Assembly: GCF_003633615.1 (NCBI RefSeq)
Contig: NZ_RBKU01000001.1
Span: 6,200,001 to 6,264,000, forward strand
Length of the DNA: 64,000 nucleotides
Source of the DNA: Mucilaginibacter gracilis
GTDB lineage: Bacteria; Bacteroidota; Bacteroidia; Sphingobacteriales; Sphingobacteriaceae
Direction of reading: 5' to 3'
Below, one piece after another: positions 43,892 through 52,446 of this stretch. The position numbers and the translations under genes are program-made. Below the pieces are notes generated by a model. The model worked only from the letters and a program-made list of their open reading frames with translations, was not told where the DNA came from and made no database searches. The first letter of the stretch is position 1, and each line of letters opens with the position of its first letter.

Positions 43892-46465
43892 CTAATCGGC
43901 AGCAAAGGTTTTGGGTAACAGCTTACCGCTGGCCCGCATCAGGTTATCAGTAGCCTGTAATATTTTGGCCTTTAGTTTTTCGTTATAATTAGGGTGAGCC
44001 GCTAAAAATGCATTTACAATACGGGCGGCTTCGGCACTTTGATAGCTGCCGAATGTGCTTGACAGCCATGATTGCGGAAAAAATATATCGCCGGTTACCT
44101 GTATGTTTTCCAGCATATCTAAACTTTTTGCCAAATACTTTACCGATGTATTTTGCCTTAGCGGATGGTGCAGATAAAACAGTGCGGTTAGCACATTTGC
44201 CTCTTTACCCCGGTTTTTTAATTGTTGCAGGCTGGCAAAAAATTCATCGCGCACCTTTTCATCGGGCGATAAGGCAGGGCGGATAAATTCAAATCGTTTT
44301 TTCCTGTCGGCATCAGTGATGCGTAAATACTGCTTACTCAGTATGGCAGTATCGGCATCGTTGCGCAGGGCAAGCGAAAACGATAAGGCGGTATAATCAT
44401 CTTCAGAAAGTTTTATCCCGGCAGGCGGCTGTTGCTGCTGCCATACCTGGTAAAGTAAATTGCGCGCCTGCGCGCTCAAATAAATTCCCTGGTAGGTATT
44501 AAACAACACTTTTTTATTGTTTGCAGTTTTTTGATACTGTAAAGCCAGCCATAGGCTATTCTCTAAAACAGGGTTAATTTTAAGGCGGTTTTGCGGTGTA
44601 ATAAACTGCCAGTAAATAGTGCCTATATAGCCGCTTATAAGGCGCAGGGGCATTTCTTCTTTCTCGGCACTTAGGGCCTTGATGTACAAATTAAGCAAGC
44701 TTAAAGGCTTGATAAAACGACCCGAAAGCATGTTTTCGTACAGTGAAATATAGGCCGATGTGCGCATTAAAGGATCGGTGATATCCATAACCGAAGTACA
44801 CAAGTCGGCATCTGCCGGAAACAAGCCATAACCCTCGCCACCCGAATTAAACAAAATATACATAGGGCGTTTAAGGCCAATGGCTTCTTGTATATCAGTT
44901 ACGCCTTTAGTTATGTTTACGGTTATAACCTTGGTTAAGTGCGGATAAAACAACGCTACTTCAAAACTTTGCGGCCAAATACGGCTGCCGCCCTGTTCGG
45001 CATGCTGTATCAATATTAAGTGGTTTATTTTTCCTTTTTTAGTTACCAGACTATAACTAAACGTGGGCCTGCCGGGTTGGTTAACCCATACGTTGTTCCA
45101 GGCATTTAAATCATGAGTGGTGTATTTGCTTAGTATCTTAATTAAATCGGGCCAGGTGGCGTTGCGGTAGGCGTAGGTTTTAAGGTATTCGCATACGCCT
45201 TGCCTAAAATTATCTTTTCCCATTAACAACTCCAGTTGCCGCATCATAATTGGGGCCTTATGGTAAATAATATTGCCGTAAAGCGAGCCGGCATCTTTTA
45301 GGTTATTTAGGCTTTGCCTTATGGGATTAGCACCCGGAGTACGGTCGACACCATAAGCTGCCGGGAAATGGTCGGTTAAAAACTTCAGGTTAAAGGTACC
45401 CTCACCCATTAACGACTCTGTTATTTTATCGGCCATAAAGTTGGCAAATACCTCCTTCATCCAAACATCGTTAAACCAATCCATGGTAACCATATCGCCA
45501 AACCACATGTGGGCGGTTTCGTGCGAAATGAGGTTTAGGCGGGCAATAATCTGATCTTGCGTAGCACCGGCGTCTAAAAACAGGCTTGACGCTTTGTATT
45601 GTACAACGCCCGGATGCTCCATACCGCCAAACTGAAAATCGGGAATGGCTGCAAACCCCATTTTTTTAAACGGATATGGGATGCCTGTCCAGTTTTCTAA
45701 AAAATTTACGGCATCGGCATGGGCCTTAAATATGGCCGGGTTGCTTAAATGGAGCTTCGCAGTATCGGTTTCGCGGAAAAAAAGTTCGGGCTTTAGCTTT
45801 GTATCGTGCGCGTTGTAGGCAAACCGGCCCGCCACAAACGAAAATAAATAGGTGCTTAAAGTTTCTGTTTTATCAAAGTCGTAATATTTAAAATCGGCAT
45901 CAACTCTAAAATCTTTAATTGGTGCGTTGGCCATAACCGCCCAGTTGGCCGATACCTTTATGCTTAGCTGAAACGTTGCTTTTAAATTGGGCTGGTCAAA
46001 ACATGGGAAAACAGTTCGGGCCCTGTCGGGTACAAACAAGGCATACAGGTAATCGTCGTTACGGTTCAAAGCGCCGTTGCCGGCCAAAAAATCAATCGAC
46101 AGGGTATTATTGCCTTCGGTTAAATATTTGGCTTCAAGCAATAGGTGTTCTTTCAGCAAATTAACTTCTGCGGTTTTGCCATTTATAGTTAACTTTTTAA
46201 TACGGGAGGCATCTTCTTTAAAATCAAGCTGTAGCGGCTGGCCGGTTTGCTTAAAGTTAAAGGTAAGGGTTTCGGTAGCCGCAATATCTTCTGCCTTATT
46301 GGCGGGTATGTTAAAATTGAGTTGATATTGAATGCTGCTGAGGTGAGCAGCCCTAAAATCGGCCAGGGATTGTGATACACCGGTTTCTACCGTTGTTTGC
46401 GCCCCTGCTATGTGTGCGCATAAAAATAGGAATACCGCCAAAAGGCAGATTTTTAAAAAGTGCAT
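43892..46465 (-). CDS. M1 family zinc aminopeptidase, exported
   Basis: The 857-residue protein has a signal peptide (MHFLKICLLAVFLFLCAHIAGA). The zinc site is H315-E-T-A-H319 in LISHETAHMWFGD, with the third ligand E338 in WMKEVFANF, spaced as in M1 enzymes. The substrate-anchoring motif is FGGMEHPGVV in place of GAMEN, as in several M1 subfamilies. The C-terminal half is helical (ERAP-like domain). It removes N-terminal residues from peptides in the periplasm or outside. Single gene. Confidence 0.92.
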   Translation of the reverse strand: MHFLKICLLAVFLFLCAHIAGAQTTVETGVSQSLADFRAAHLSSIQYQLNFNIPANKAEDIAATETLTFNFKQTGQPLQLDFKEDASRIKKLTINGKTAEVNLLKEHLLLEAKYLTEGNNTLSIDFLAGNGALNRNDDYLYALFVPDRARTVFPCFDQPNLKATFQLSIKVSANWAVMANAPIKDFRVDADFKYYDFDKTETLSTYLFSFVAGRFAYNAHDTKLKPELFFRETDTAKLHLSNPAIFKAHADAVNFLENWTGIPYPFKKMGFAAIPDFQFGGMEHPGVVQYKASSLFLDAGATQDQIIARLNLISHETAHMWFGDMVTMDWFNDVWMKEVFANFMADKITESLMGEGTFNLKFLTDHFPAAYGVDRTPGANPIRQSLNNLKDAGSLYGNIIYHKAPIMMRQLELLMGKDNFRQGVCEYLKTYAYRNATWPDLIKILSKYTTHDLNAWNNVWVNQPGRPTFSYSLVTKKGKINHLILIQHAEQGGSRIWPQSFEVALFYPHLTKVITVNITKGVTDIQEAIGLKRPMYILFNSGGEGYGLFPADADLCTSVMDITDPLMRTSAYISLYENMLSGRFIKPLSLLNLYIKALSAEKEEMPLRLISGYIGTIYWQFITPQNRLKINPVLENSLWLALQYQKTANNKKVLFNTYQGIYLSAQARNLLYQVWQQQQPPAGIKLSEDDYTALSFSLALRNDADTAILSKQYLRITDADRKKRFEFIRPALSPDEKVRDEFFASLQQLKNRGKEANVLTALFYLHHPLRQNTSVKYLAKSLDMLENIQVTGDIFFPQSWLSSTFGSYQSAEAARIVNAFLAAHPNYNEKLKAKILQATDNLMRASGKLLPKTFAAD

Positions 46466-46642
46466 CGGTATAGGTTATTTGAGGCAAATTAATAAAAATT
46501 ATTAGCTGTTGATAGTTATATAGCCTAGTAGACAGCATAATTTGATTTTTTTGCTGCAAATTAAAGCAAACCCTTACCAGTATGTTAATATTACATCATT
46601 GGTTATGGTAAAATAATGCATAAAAAACGCGTTTGTGCTTTA

Positions 46643-46669
46643 TTGTAACGGTTGAATTTAATAGCTTTA
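46643..46669 (+). promoter_or_regulatory. Candidate sucC promoter
   Basis: TTG at 46643-46645 and TAGCTTTA at 46662-46669, separated by 16 bp, fit the Bacteroidota TTG / TAnnTTTG pattern with one mismatch. The predicted transcription start is about 15 nt before the ATG at 46691. Confidence 0.4.
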
Positions 46670-46690
46670 CCGCACAAAATATCTCAAAAG

Positions 46691-47884
46691 ATGAATATTC
46701 ACGAATACCAGGGTAAAGCTATACTAAAAAGTTTTGGTGTAAGAATTCAGGAAGGCATTGTTGCCGATAATGTTGAGCAGGCTATTGAGGCTGCCAAAAA
46801 ACTAAAGGAAGACTTTGGGTCGGACTGGGTGGTTGTTAAAGCTCAAATACACGCAGGTGGCCGTGGTAAAGGCGGCGGCGTTAAGCTGGCTAAAAACCTT
46901 GACGATGTGAAGGAAAAAGCAGGTGCCATTTTAGGTATGACCCTGGTTACCCCGCAAACCGGGCCAGAAGGTAAGTTTGTGAGCAAGGTTTTAGTTGCAC
47001 AGGATGTTTACTACCCCGGTGCTACCGAAACCAAGGAGTTTTACATGAGCGTATTGCTTGACCGCGCTGCCGGCCGTAACATCATTATGTACAGTACCGA
47101 AGGTGGTATGGATATTGAAGAAGTTGCCGAACACACTCCGCACCTGATATTTAAAGAAGAAATTGACCCGAAGGTTGGCTTACAAGCTTTCCAGGCACGC
47201 AAAATTGCTTTTAACTTAGGTTTAAGCGGCGATGCGTTTAAGGATATGGTAAAATTTGTTGCTGCTTTGTATAAAGCTTACGATGCTACAGATTCGGCCA
47301 TGTTTGAGATAAACCCTGTTTTAAAAACAAGTGATAACAAAATATTAGCTGTTGATGCCAAGGTTAATTTAGATGATAACGCTTTGTACCGTCACCCGGA
47401 TTTTGCCGCTTTACGCGACACTGCCGAGGAAGACCCAATGGAAGTTGAAGCAAGCCTAAGCAACCTTAACTATGTTAAGCTTGATGGTAACGTTGGCTGT
47501 ATGGTTAACGGTGCCGGTTTAGCTATGGCTACTATGGACATCATTAAAATTGCCGGTGGCGAGCCTGCTAACTTTTTAGACGTTGGCGGTACCGCTAATG
47601 CACAAACTGTTAAAGCGGCTTTCAACATTATTTTGAAAGACCCTAACGTTAAAGCCATCCTAATTAACATATTTGGTGGTATTGTACGTTGCGACCGTGT
47701 TGCTCAAGGTGTTATTGACGCTTATAAAGAAATTGGCGATATACCGGTTCCGATCATTGTGCGTTTGCAAGGCACCAATGCTGTTGAAGCTAAAACTTTG
47801 CTTGACGAAAGTGGCTTAAAAGTAAAATCGGCCATATTGTTAAAAGAAGCTGCCGATAGGGTTAAAGAAGTATTTGCTGCTTAA
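46691..47884 (+). CDS. sucC: Succinyl-CoA synthetase (ADP-forming) beta subunit
   Basis: The 397-residue protein works with SucD in the TCA cycle, making ATP from succinyl-CoA. Seen: N-terminus MNIHEYQGKAILKSFGV, the ATP-grasp loop VKAQIHAGGRGKGGGVKLAK, Mg-binding region with MFEINPVL, and the C-terminal CoA-ligase domain with VNGAGLAMATMDIIKIAGG and IFGGIVRCDRVAQGV. ATG 46691 gives the family's standard N-terminus; an earlier in-frame start at 46652 is not used. sucD is not adjacent. Confidence 0.95.
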   Translation: MNIHEYQGKAILKSFGVRIQEGIVADNVEQAIEAAKKLKEDFGSDWVVVKAQIHAGGRGKGGGVKLAKNLDDVKEKAGAILGMTLVTPQTGPEGKFVSKVLVAQDVYYPGATETKEFYMSVLLDRAAGRNIIMYSTEGGMDIEEVAEHTPHLIFKEEIDPKVGLQAFQARKIAFNLGLSGDAFKDMVKFVAALYKAYDATDSAMFEINPVLKTSDNKILAVDAKVNLDDNALYRHPDFAALRDTAEEDPMEVEASLSNLNYVKLDGNVGCMVNGAGLAMATMDIIKIAGGEPANFLDVGGTANAQTVKAAFNIILKDPNVKAILINIFGGIVRCDRVAQGVIDAYKEIGDIPVPIIVRLQGTNAVEAKTLLDESGLKVKSAILLKEAADRVKEVFAA

Positions 47885-47904
47885 TTAGCCTAAATATAAT
47901 TTTG

Positions 47905-47940
47905 AAGGGGAAAAGTGAGAGCTTTTTCCCTTTTTTGTTT
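47905..47940 (+). terminator. Rho-independent terminator of sucC
   Basis: Stem AAGGGGAAAA / TTTTTCCCTT with an 8-nt loop and a T run, 20 bp after the stop. Confidence 0.75.
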
Positions 47941-47945
47941 TTATT

Positions 47946-47994
47946 CGGGGATTATAAATCCCCGGTTACGGAGTCCGGGATTAAAAATCCGGAC
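47946..47994. repeat. REP-like hairpins upstream of the transposase
   Basis: Two hairpins: CGGGGATTATAAATCCCCG (47946-47964) and TCCGGGATTAAAAATCCGGA (47974-47993). Both share the GGGATT-n-AATCC plan of the larger REP pairs. Confidence 0.75.
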
Positions 47995-48016
47995 TAACAT
48001 CTGTGTTGGTTGGTAT

Positions 48017-48071
48017 GCGTTGGTCGGGATTTATAATCCCGACCCAAATAACAGTGGATTTGTAATCCACG
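48017..48071. repeat. REP pair, upstream copy
   Basis: Two hairpins in series, GTCGGGATTTATAATCCCGA and GTGGATTTGTAATCCAC, joined by CCCAAATAACA. Repeated almost exactly at 48680-48735 in the same orientation. Confidence 0.85.
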
Positions 48072-48093
48072 AAACCAACACTTATATTTAAAC

Positions 48094-48645
48094 ATGGGTT
48101 TTAAATACAGCATCACTACTAACGAAAAGTACTTTTTAACAATTACCGTTGTAGATTGGGTTGATGTATTTACCCGCAAAGAGCTGGCCGCCGTAATTGT
48201 TGATGCTTTAAACTATTGTATTGAGCATAAGGGTTTACAAGTTTACGCCTGGTGTTTAATGCCGAGTCATTTACATTTAATAGCGTCTACCAATAACGAT
48301 GAGATATTACTATCGGATGTTATGCGCGACTTTAAAAAGTTTACATCTAAAGAAGTTGTAAAAACTATTCAGCTTATCCCGGAAAGCAGACGGGAATGGC
48401 TACTCAATAAATTTGAGTTTGCAGGCCGCTATAACCCCAAAATAAAGAATTATAAATTTTGGCAGGACGGGCTACACCCCATAGAGGTAACGAGCAATAA
48501 ATTTACAGATCAAAAACTAAATTATATCCATCAAAACCCGGTTGAAGCAGGCATAGTTTATAGCGCAAAAGATTACATTTTGAGTTCGGCAGCGGTATAT
48601 GCAGGCGAATATCCCGGATTGGTTAAGGTGACTATTTTGGAATAA
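48094..48645 (+). CDS. REP-associated tyrosine transposase (RAYT, Y1 HUH family)
   Basis: The 183-residue protein is a single-domain HUH nuclease. Seen: the metal-binding HxH as H59-L-H61 in LMPSHLHLIAS, and the nucleophilic tyrosine Y144 in LNYIHQNPVEAGIV, the signature of Y1_Tnp/RAYT proteins. RAYTs cut single-stranded REP hairpins and are thought to spread REPs. Here REP-like hairpins lie 23 bp upstream and 35 bp downstream. The gene stands alone between sucC and ligA, is intact, and has no IS ends, as expected for a domesticated RAYT. Confidence 0.9.
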   Translation: MGFKYSITTNEKYFLTITVVDWVDVFTRKELAAVIVDALNYCIEHKGLQVYAWCLMPSHLHLIASTNNDEILLSDVMRDFKKFTSKEVVKTIQLIPESRREWLLNKFEFAGRYNPKIKNYKFWQDGLHPIEVTSNKFTDQKLNYIHQNPVEAGIVYSAKDYILSSAAVYAGEYPGLVKVTILE

Positions 48646-48679
48646 GGTTCGGAAATTGTAAGTCTCCTATTGTAGAGTT

Positions 48680-48735
48680 GCGTTGGTCGGGATTTATAAT
48701 CCCCGACCCAAATAGCAGTGGATTTGTAATCCACG
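48680..48735. repeat. REP pair, downstream copy
   Basis: Same as 48017-48071 with a single inserted C in the first hairpin (TTATAATCCCCGACC) and one substitution in the linker. A short family C fragment follows (48740-48756). Confidence 0.85.
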
Positions 48736-48768
48736 CCACCTCATTTGCACATCTGCCGCCATTTATAT

Positions 48769-48776
48769 TATCTTCG
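48769..48776 (+). promoter_or_regulatory. Candidate -7 box for ligA
   Basis: TATCTTCG (TAnnTTnG) ends 4 bp before the ligA ATG; if used, the transcript would be leaderless or nearly so. Confidence 0.3.
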
Positions 48777-48780
48777 TTCC

Positions 48781-50793
48781 ATGCAGCCTACAGACGCTAA
48801 AAAGAGAATACAGGATTTATCGACCGAATTAAAACAGCACAATTACAATTACTACGTGCTGGCAATGCCTACCATTGCCGATTTCGATTTTGATAAAAAG
48901 CTGGAAGAACTATCGGGGTTGGAAAAGCAATTTCCGGAGTTTGCCCAGGCGGATTCGCCTACGCAGCAAGTGGGTGGCGAGATAACCAAGGAATTTGAAA
49001 CGGTTAAGCACAAGTGGCCCATGATGTCGTTGGGCAACACTTATAGTGAGCAGGAACTGCTTGATTTCGACCAGCGTATTCGCAAGGCTATTGGCGACGA
49101 TTTTGAATATGTTTGCGAGTTAAAGTTTGATGGCCTATCAATGAGTTTAACTTATGAGCAGGGCAAATTAGTGAGGGCCGTTACACGCGGCGACGGCACA
49201 AAGGGCGATGATGTAACCGCGAACGTAAAAACCATCCACAGCATTCCGAAAAAAATTGAGGACGGCGGTTACCCCGAACACTTTGAAATACGCGGCGAAG
49301 TTTTTATGCACCGTAAAGCGTTTGACAGGCTTAACAACGACCGTATTGAACAAGGTGAAGTTGCATATGCCAACCCCCGTAACTTTGCTTCGGGCACTAT
49401 TAAACTGCAAGATTCGCGCGAGGTGGCCCGTAGGCCGCTCGATTGCTTTTTGTATTTTTTATATACCGATAAACCGGTTTTTAAAACCCATTGGGATAGC
49501 ATAATGGCTGTAAAAAGCTGGGGCTTCCACGTTTGCGAGCACACCAAACTTTGTAAAAACATAGGCGAGGTGATGGATTTTATTAGCCTTTGGAATGATA
49601 AGCGCCATAATTTGAGTTATGATATTGATGGCATTGTACTTAAAGTAAACAGCTACGCACAGCAGCAAGAGTTGGGGTTTACAGCAAAATCGCCAAGGTG
49701 GGCCATTGCCTATAAATATAAAGCGCAGCAGGTTGAAACAGTTTTAGAAAGCGTTAGCTACCAGGTGGGCCGTACAGGCTCGGTTACGCCGGTGGCTAAT
49801 TTAAAACCTGTGCTTTTGGCCGGTACTACGGTTAAACGCGCTTCGCTACACAATGCTAACGAAATTTTACGATTGGATTTGCACGAGGGCGACAGTGTAT
49901 TTGTTGAAAAAGGTGGCGAAATTATACCCAAAATCATTAGCGTAAATCCGCTTAAGCGGAAGGATAACGCCCCAATTATCCAGTACATAACCCATTGCCC
50001 GGAGTGCGGCACCCAATTGGTGCGGCAAGAGGGCGAGGCCAACCACTATTGCCCTAATGATGAAGGTTGCCCGCCGCAAATAGTTGGTAAAATGCAGCAT
50101 TTTATAGGCCGCAAGGCAATGAATATTGATGGCCTGGGCGACGAAACCATCGAAACCCTTTACCAAAAAGGTTTTTTACACCACATAAGCGATATTTACG
50201 ATTTACACCTCCATAGCGACGACTTAAAAAAGCTGGGCCGCTTTGGCGAAAAATCCATCAATAACATGATGGATGGTATCGAAAAATCAAAGCAAATGCC
50301 TTTTGAGAAGGTTTTATTCGGCATGGGTATACGCTATGTTGGCGAAACCGTAGCTAAAAAGCTGGTTGCTTATTTTAAAAACATAGATAGCTTGATTAAA
50401 GCCAATGTTGAAGAATTAACTGCCGTTGATGAGATAGGTACCCGTATTGCCGAAAGCCTGGTTGAGTATTGGAACAACCCCGAGCACGTAGAGCAGGTTG
50501 AAAAAATGAAAGCCCAGGGCCTGCAATTTATATCCGAAGAGAAAGAGGTTGTAATGGCGAGCGACAAGTTGGCTGGCAAAACCTTTATTATTTCGGGCGT
50601 GTTTGAGCAATACTCGCGCGATGAACTGAAAGATATTATTGAACAAAACGGTGGCAAAATACTAAGCAGCATATCGGCCAAGCTTAACTATTTGGTGGCC
50701 GGCGATAATATGGGCCCTGCTAAACTCGACAAAGCTAATAAACTAAACGTACCTATAATTAGCGATGCCGAACTGTTAGCGATGCTGGAGTGA
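48781..50793 (+). CDS. ligA: NAD+-dependent DNA ligase
   Basis: The 670-residue enzyme seals nicks during replication and repair. Seen: domain Ia (HNYNYYVLAMPTIADFDFD), adenylation motif with K114 in CELKFDGLSMSL, OB fold, a four-cysteine zinc finger (CPECGTQLVRQEGEANHYC then GCPPQ), helix-hairpin-helix repeats (RYVGETVAKKLVAYF, VDEIGTRIAESL) and a C-terminal BRCT domain (GKTFIISGVFEQYSRDELKD). ATG 48781 is chosen over a weaker start at 48745 that lies in repeat DNA. Confidence 0.97.
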   Translation: MQPTDAKKRIQDLSTELKQHNYNYYVLAMPTIADFDFDKKLEELSGLEKQFPEFAQADSPTQQVGGEITKEFETVKHKWPMMSLGNTYSEQELLDFDQRIRKAIGDDFEYVCELKFDGLSMSLTYEQGKLVRAVTRGDGTKGDDVTANVKTIHSIPKKIEDGGYPEHFEIRGEVFMHRKAFDRLNNDRIEQGEVAYANPRNFASGTIKLQDSREVARRPLDCFLYFLYTDKPVFKTHWDSIMAVKSWGFHVCEHTKLCKNIGEVMDFISLWNDKRHNLSYDIDGIVLKVNSYAQQQELGFTAKSPRWAIAYKYKAQQVETVLESVSYQVGRTGSVTPVANLKPVLLAGTTVKRASLHNANEILRLDLHEGDSVFVEKGGEIIPKIISVNPLKRKDNAPIIQYITHCPECGTQLVRQEGEANHYCPNDEGCPPQIVGKMQHFIGRKAMNIDGLGDETIETLYQKGFLHHISDIYDLHLHSDDLKKLGRFGEKSINNMMDGIEKSKQMPFEKVLFGMGIRYVGETVAKKLVAYFKNIDSLIKANVEELTAVDEIGTRIAESLVEYWNNPEHVEQVEKMKAQGLQFISEEKEVVMASDKLAGKTFIISGVFEQYSRDELKDIIEQNGGKILSSISAKLNYLVAGDNMGPAKLDKANKLNVPIISDAELLAMLE

Positions 50794-50866
50794 TAACATT
50801 ATACGTTTAAATGGTTTAAGCTAAAAACAGTAAAATCATACTTTAAACACTCTAAACATAATTTAT

Positions 50867-50874
50867 TATCTTAG
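50867..50874 (+). promoter_or_regulatory. Candidate -7 box for dapA
   Basis: TATCTTAG followed by CA (TAnnTTnG), 18 bp before the dapA ATG. Confidence 0.35.
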
Positions 50875-50891
50875 CACCCTGATTATTTATA

Positions 50892-51794
50892 ATGAACAAG
50901 TTTAACGGAACCGGGGTTGCTATGGTAACTCCTTTTCATCCAAATGGCGATGTAGATTTTGGTGGCCTCGAGGCAGTAATTAACCACATTATTGGGGGCG
51001 GAGTTGAGTATCTTGTGTCGTTGGGTACAACCGGCGAGAGCGCAACACTAAGCAAGGACGAGAAGAAGCAAGTTTGGAAGCGTACCGTTGAAATTACAAA
51101 TGGCCGCGTGCCATTGGTTGCCGGCATTGGCGGTAACAACACTTACGAGGTTTTAAAAAGCATTGAAGAGTTTGATGCCGAAGGCTATGATGCCATATTA
51201 TCAGTAAGCCCATATTACAGTAAACCTACACAGGAAGGTATTTACCAGCACTATAAAGCAATTGCCACACAGGCACCGTTGCCTGTGATATTGTACAACG
51301 TACCTGGCCGTACCGGAAGCACCCTTAGTGCCGAAACTACGCTAAGGCTGGCGCACGATTTTAAGAATATTATTGCTACCAAAGAGGCATCGGGAAGCTT
51401 TGATATTTTTAACCATATTATGAAAGACAAGCCGGCAGATTTTATGCTCATATCTGGCGACGACCCGGTTACTTTGCCTATGATAGCTATGGGTGCCGTG
51501 GGTGTTATATCGGTAATTGGCAATGCCATACCGGGTATATTTTCTAACATGGTGCGTTTATGCCTTGCCGGCGATTACGCGGCTGCAAGGCCGCTGCATT
51601 ACAAGCTGATTGAATTCACTACCCTGATGTTTACCGAGGGCAACCCTGCCGGCGTAAAATATGCTTTAAAAGAGTTAGGGGTTTGCGGCGATAATGTTAG
51701 GTTACCATTGGTAAGTGTTGGCACAGCAACCGCTCAAAAAATTGCTTTACAGCTTAAAGCAATAGGTACCCAGCAAGCGGTGCAACACGCATAA
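50892..51794 (+). CDS. dapA: 4-hydroxy-tetrahydrodipicolinate synthase
   Basis: The 300-residue TIM-barrel enzyme condenses pyruvate with aspartate semialdehyde, the first step toward diaminopimelate and lysine. Seen: GTTGESATL (catalytic Thr about residue 46), Y135 in ILYNVPGRTG, Schiff-base lysine K163 in IIATKEASG and the C-terminal NPAGVKYALKELG. Diaminopimelate feeds the peptidoglycan pathway encoded in the cluster at the right end of the window. Single gene with a strong terminator. Confidence 0.96.
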   Translation: MNKFNGTGVAMVTPFHPNGDVDFGGLEAVINHIIGGGVEYLVSLGTTGESATLSKDEKKQVWKRTVEITNGRVPLVAGIGGNNTYEVLKSIEEFDAEGYDAILSVSPYYSKPTQEGIYQHYKAIATQAPLPVILYNVPGRTGSTLSAETTLRLAHDFKNIIATKEASGSFDIFNHIMKDKPADFMLISGDDPVTLPMIAMGAVGVISVIGNAIPGIFSNMVRLCLAGDYAAARPLHYKLIEFTTLMFTEGNPAGVKYALKELGVCGDNVRLPLVSVGTATAQKIALQLKAIGTQQAVQHA

Positions 51795-51819
51795 AACACC
51801 CAGAAAAAAATACATATTA

Positions 51820-51858
51820 AATAAAAAAACCCAGCTAAAAGCCGGGTTTTTTTATTTA
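51820..51858. terminator. Bidirectional terminator between dapA and the H1-like gene
   Basis: AAATAAAAAAACCC ... GGGTTTTTTTATTT with an inner GC stem. It has A and T runs on both sides, so it can end transcripts from both convergent genes. Confidence 0.8.
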
Positions 51859-51871
51859 ATAATGTTAATTA

Positions 51872-52051
51872 TTAGGAAGCTTGGTTTTTAGACTCCTGAA
51901 CTTCTAAACGGATAGCCTGGGCAAGGTTTTTTAAATCCTGCATGCCTTTACGAACGCGGGTTCCGGCAGCACTGTTACCTTTGTTGTAGAATTTGTCAGC
52001 GTCAGCTTCTAAACTTGCTACTAATTCTTTTACTTCTGTGAATTTTTTCAT
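51872..52051 (-). CDS. Histone H1-like (Hc1-type) small protein
   Basis: The 59-residue protein reads MKKFTEVKELVASLEADADK, then FYNKGNSAAGTRVRKGMQDL and KNLAQAIRLEVQESKNQAS. This matches the small Bacteroidota family annotated as histone H1 (Hc1-like), with a conserved K-G-N-S-A-A-G-T-R-x-R-K-G-M-Q-D core; it is a helical DNA-binding-type peptide, though its role is untested. It is preceded by AAAAGGAGT, a good Shine-Dalgarno, 9 bp before the ATG. It is convergent with dapA. Confidence 0.85.
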   Translation of the reverse strand: MKKFTEVKELVASLEADADKFYNKGNSAAGTRVRKGMQDLKNLAQAIRLEVQESKNQAS

Positions 52052-52390
52052 TTTCAGATACTCCTTTTAATAATGAGGTTAAAATTGTTTTAAACTATGC
52101 TAATGTAAAATGTTTTTTGCTCAAAAAAAAACATTTAAAGCACTAAATAACAGCGTAGAGGCGGTTTTTTTCCACAGCGGGCCCTATTTAGGAGGTTTTT
52201 GTATTTGTGTAAATTGTTCCAACAATGCGCTTTTTTAGTAAAATTATAATTATGCAAGCATTAATTAATTAATAACATAACAAGCGGGGCTTATAGCTTT
52301 AAGTATTATAAATAATACATTTATTTTACCCCATATTTACAACATTTAAAAACTGTTTTATTTTATTACCCTTCAAGAAAATAAATAAAA
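52052..52390. other. Long AT-rich gap upstream of the H1-like gene
   Basis: About 340 bp without a gene. It holds the leader of the H1-like gene (with TACATTAG on the minus strand near 52108 as a weak -7 candidate), a TTTTTTTCCACAGCGGGCCC stretch and AT-rich sequence. No open frame with codon-like structure, RNA gene or repeat recognised. Confidence 0.5.
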
Positions 52391-52424
52391 AAAAGCCGCT
52401 CAACATGGGTTGGAGCGGCCTTTT
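52391..52424. terminator. Terminator of the alpha-oxoamine synthase gene
   Basis: Stem GCCGCTCAAC / GTTGGAGCGGC with one bulge. A run on the left (T run on the minus strand) and T run on the right; 23 bp after the minus-strand stop at 52447. Confidence 0.75.
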
Positions 52425-52446
52425 ATGGTATAAACGAGCTAATTTA

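Noticed and set aside
48094..48645. Transposase considered as part of an IS200/IS605 element
   Set aside because: The sequence has the YIHxNPV RAYT signature, is flanked by REP-type double hairpins, and lacks a TnpB gene or IS200-type ends.
52140..52260. Possible small RNA or riboswitch upstream of the H1-like gene
   Set aside because: A few short complementary stretches exist, but no conserved riboswitch core or clear promoter-hairpin-T-run arrangement was found.
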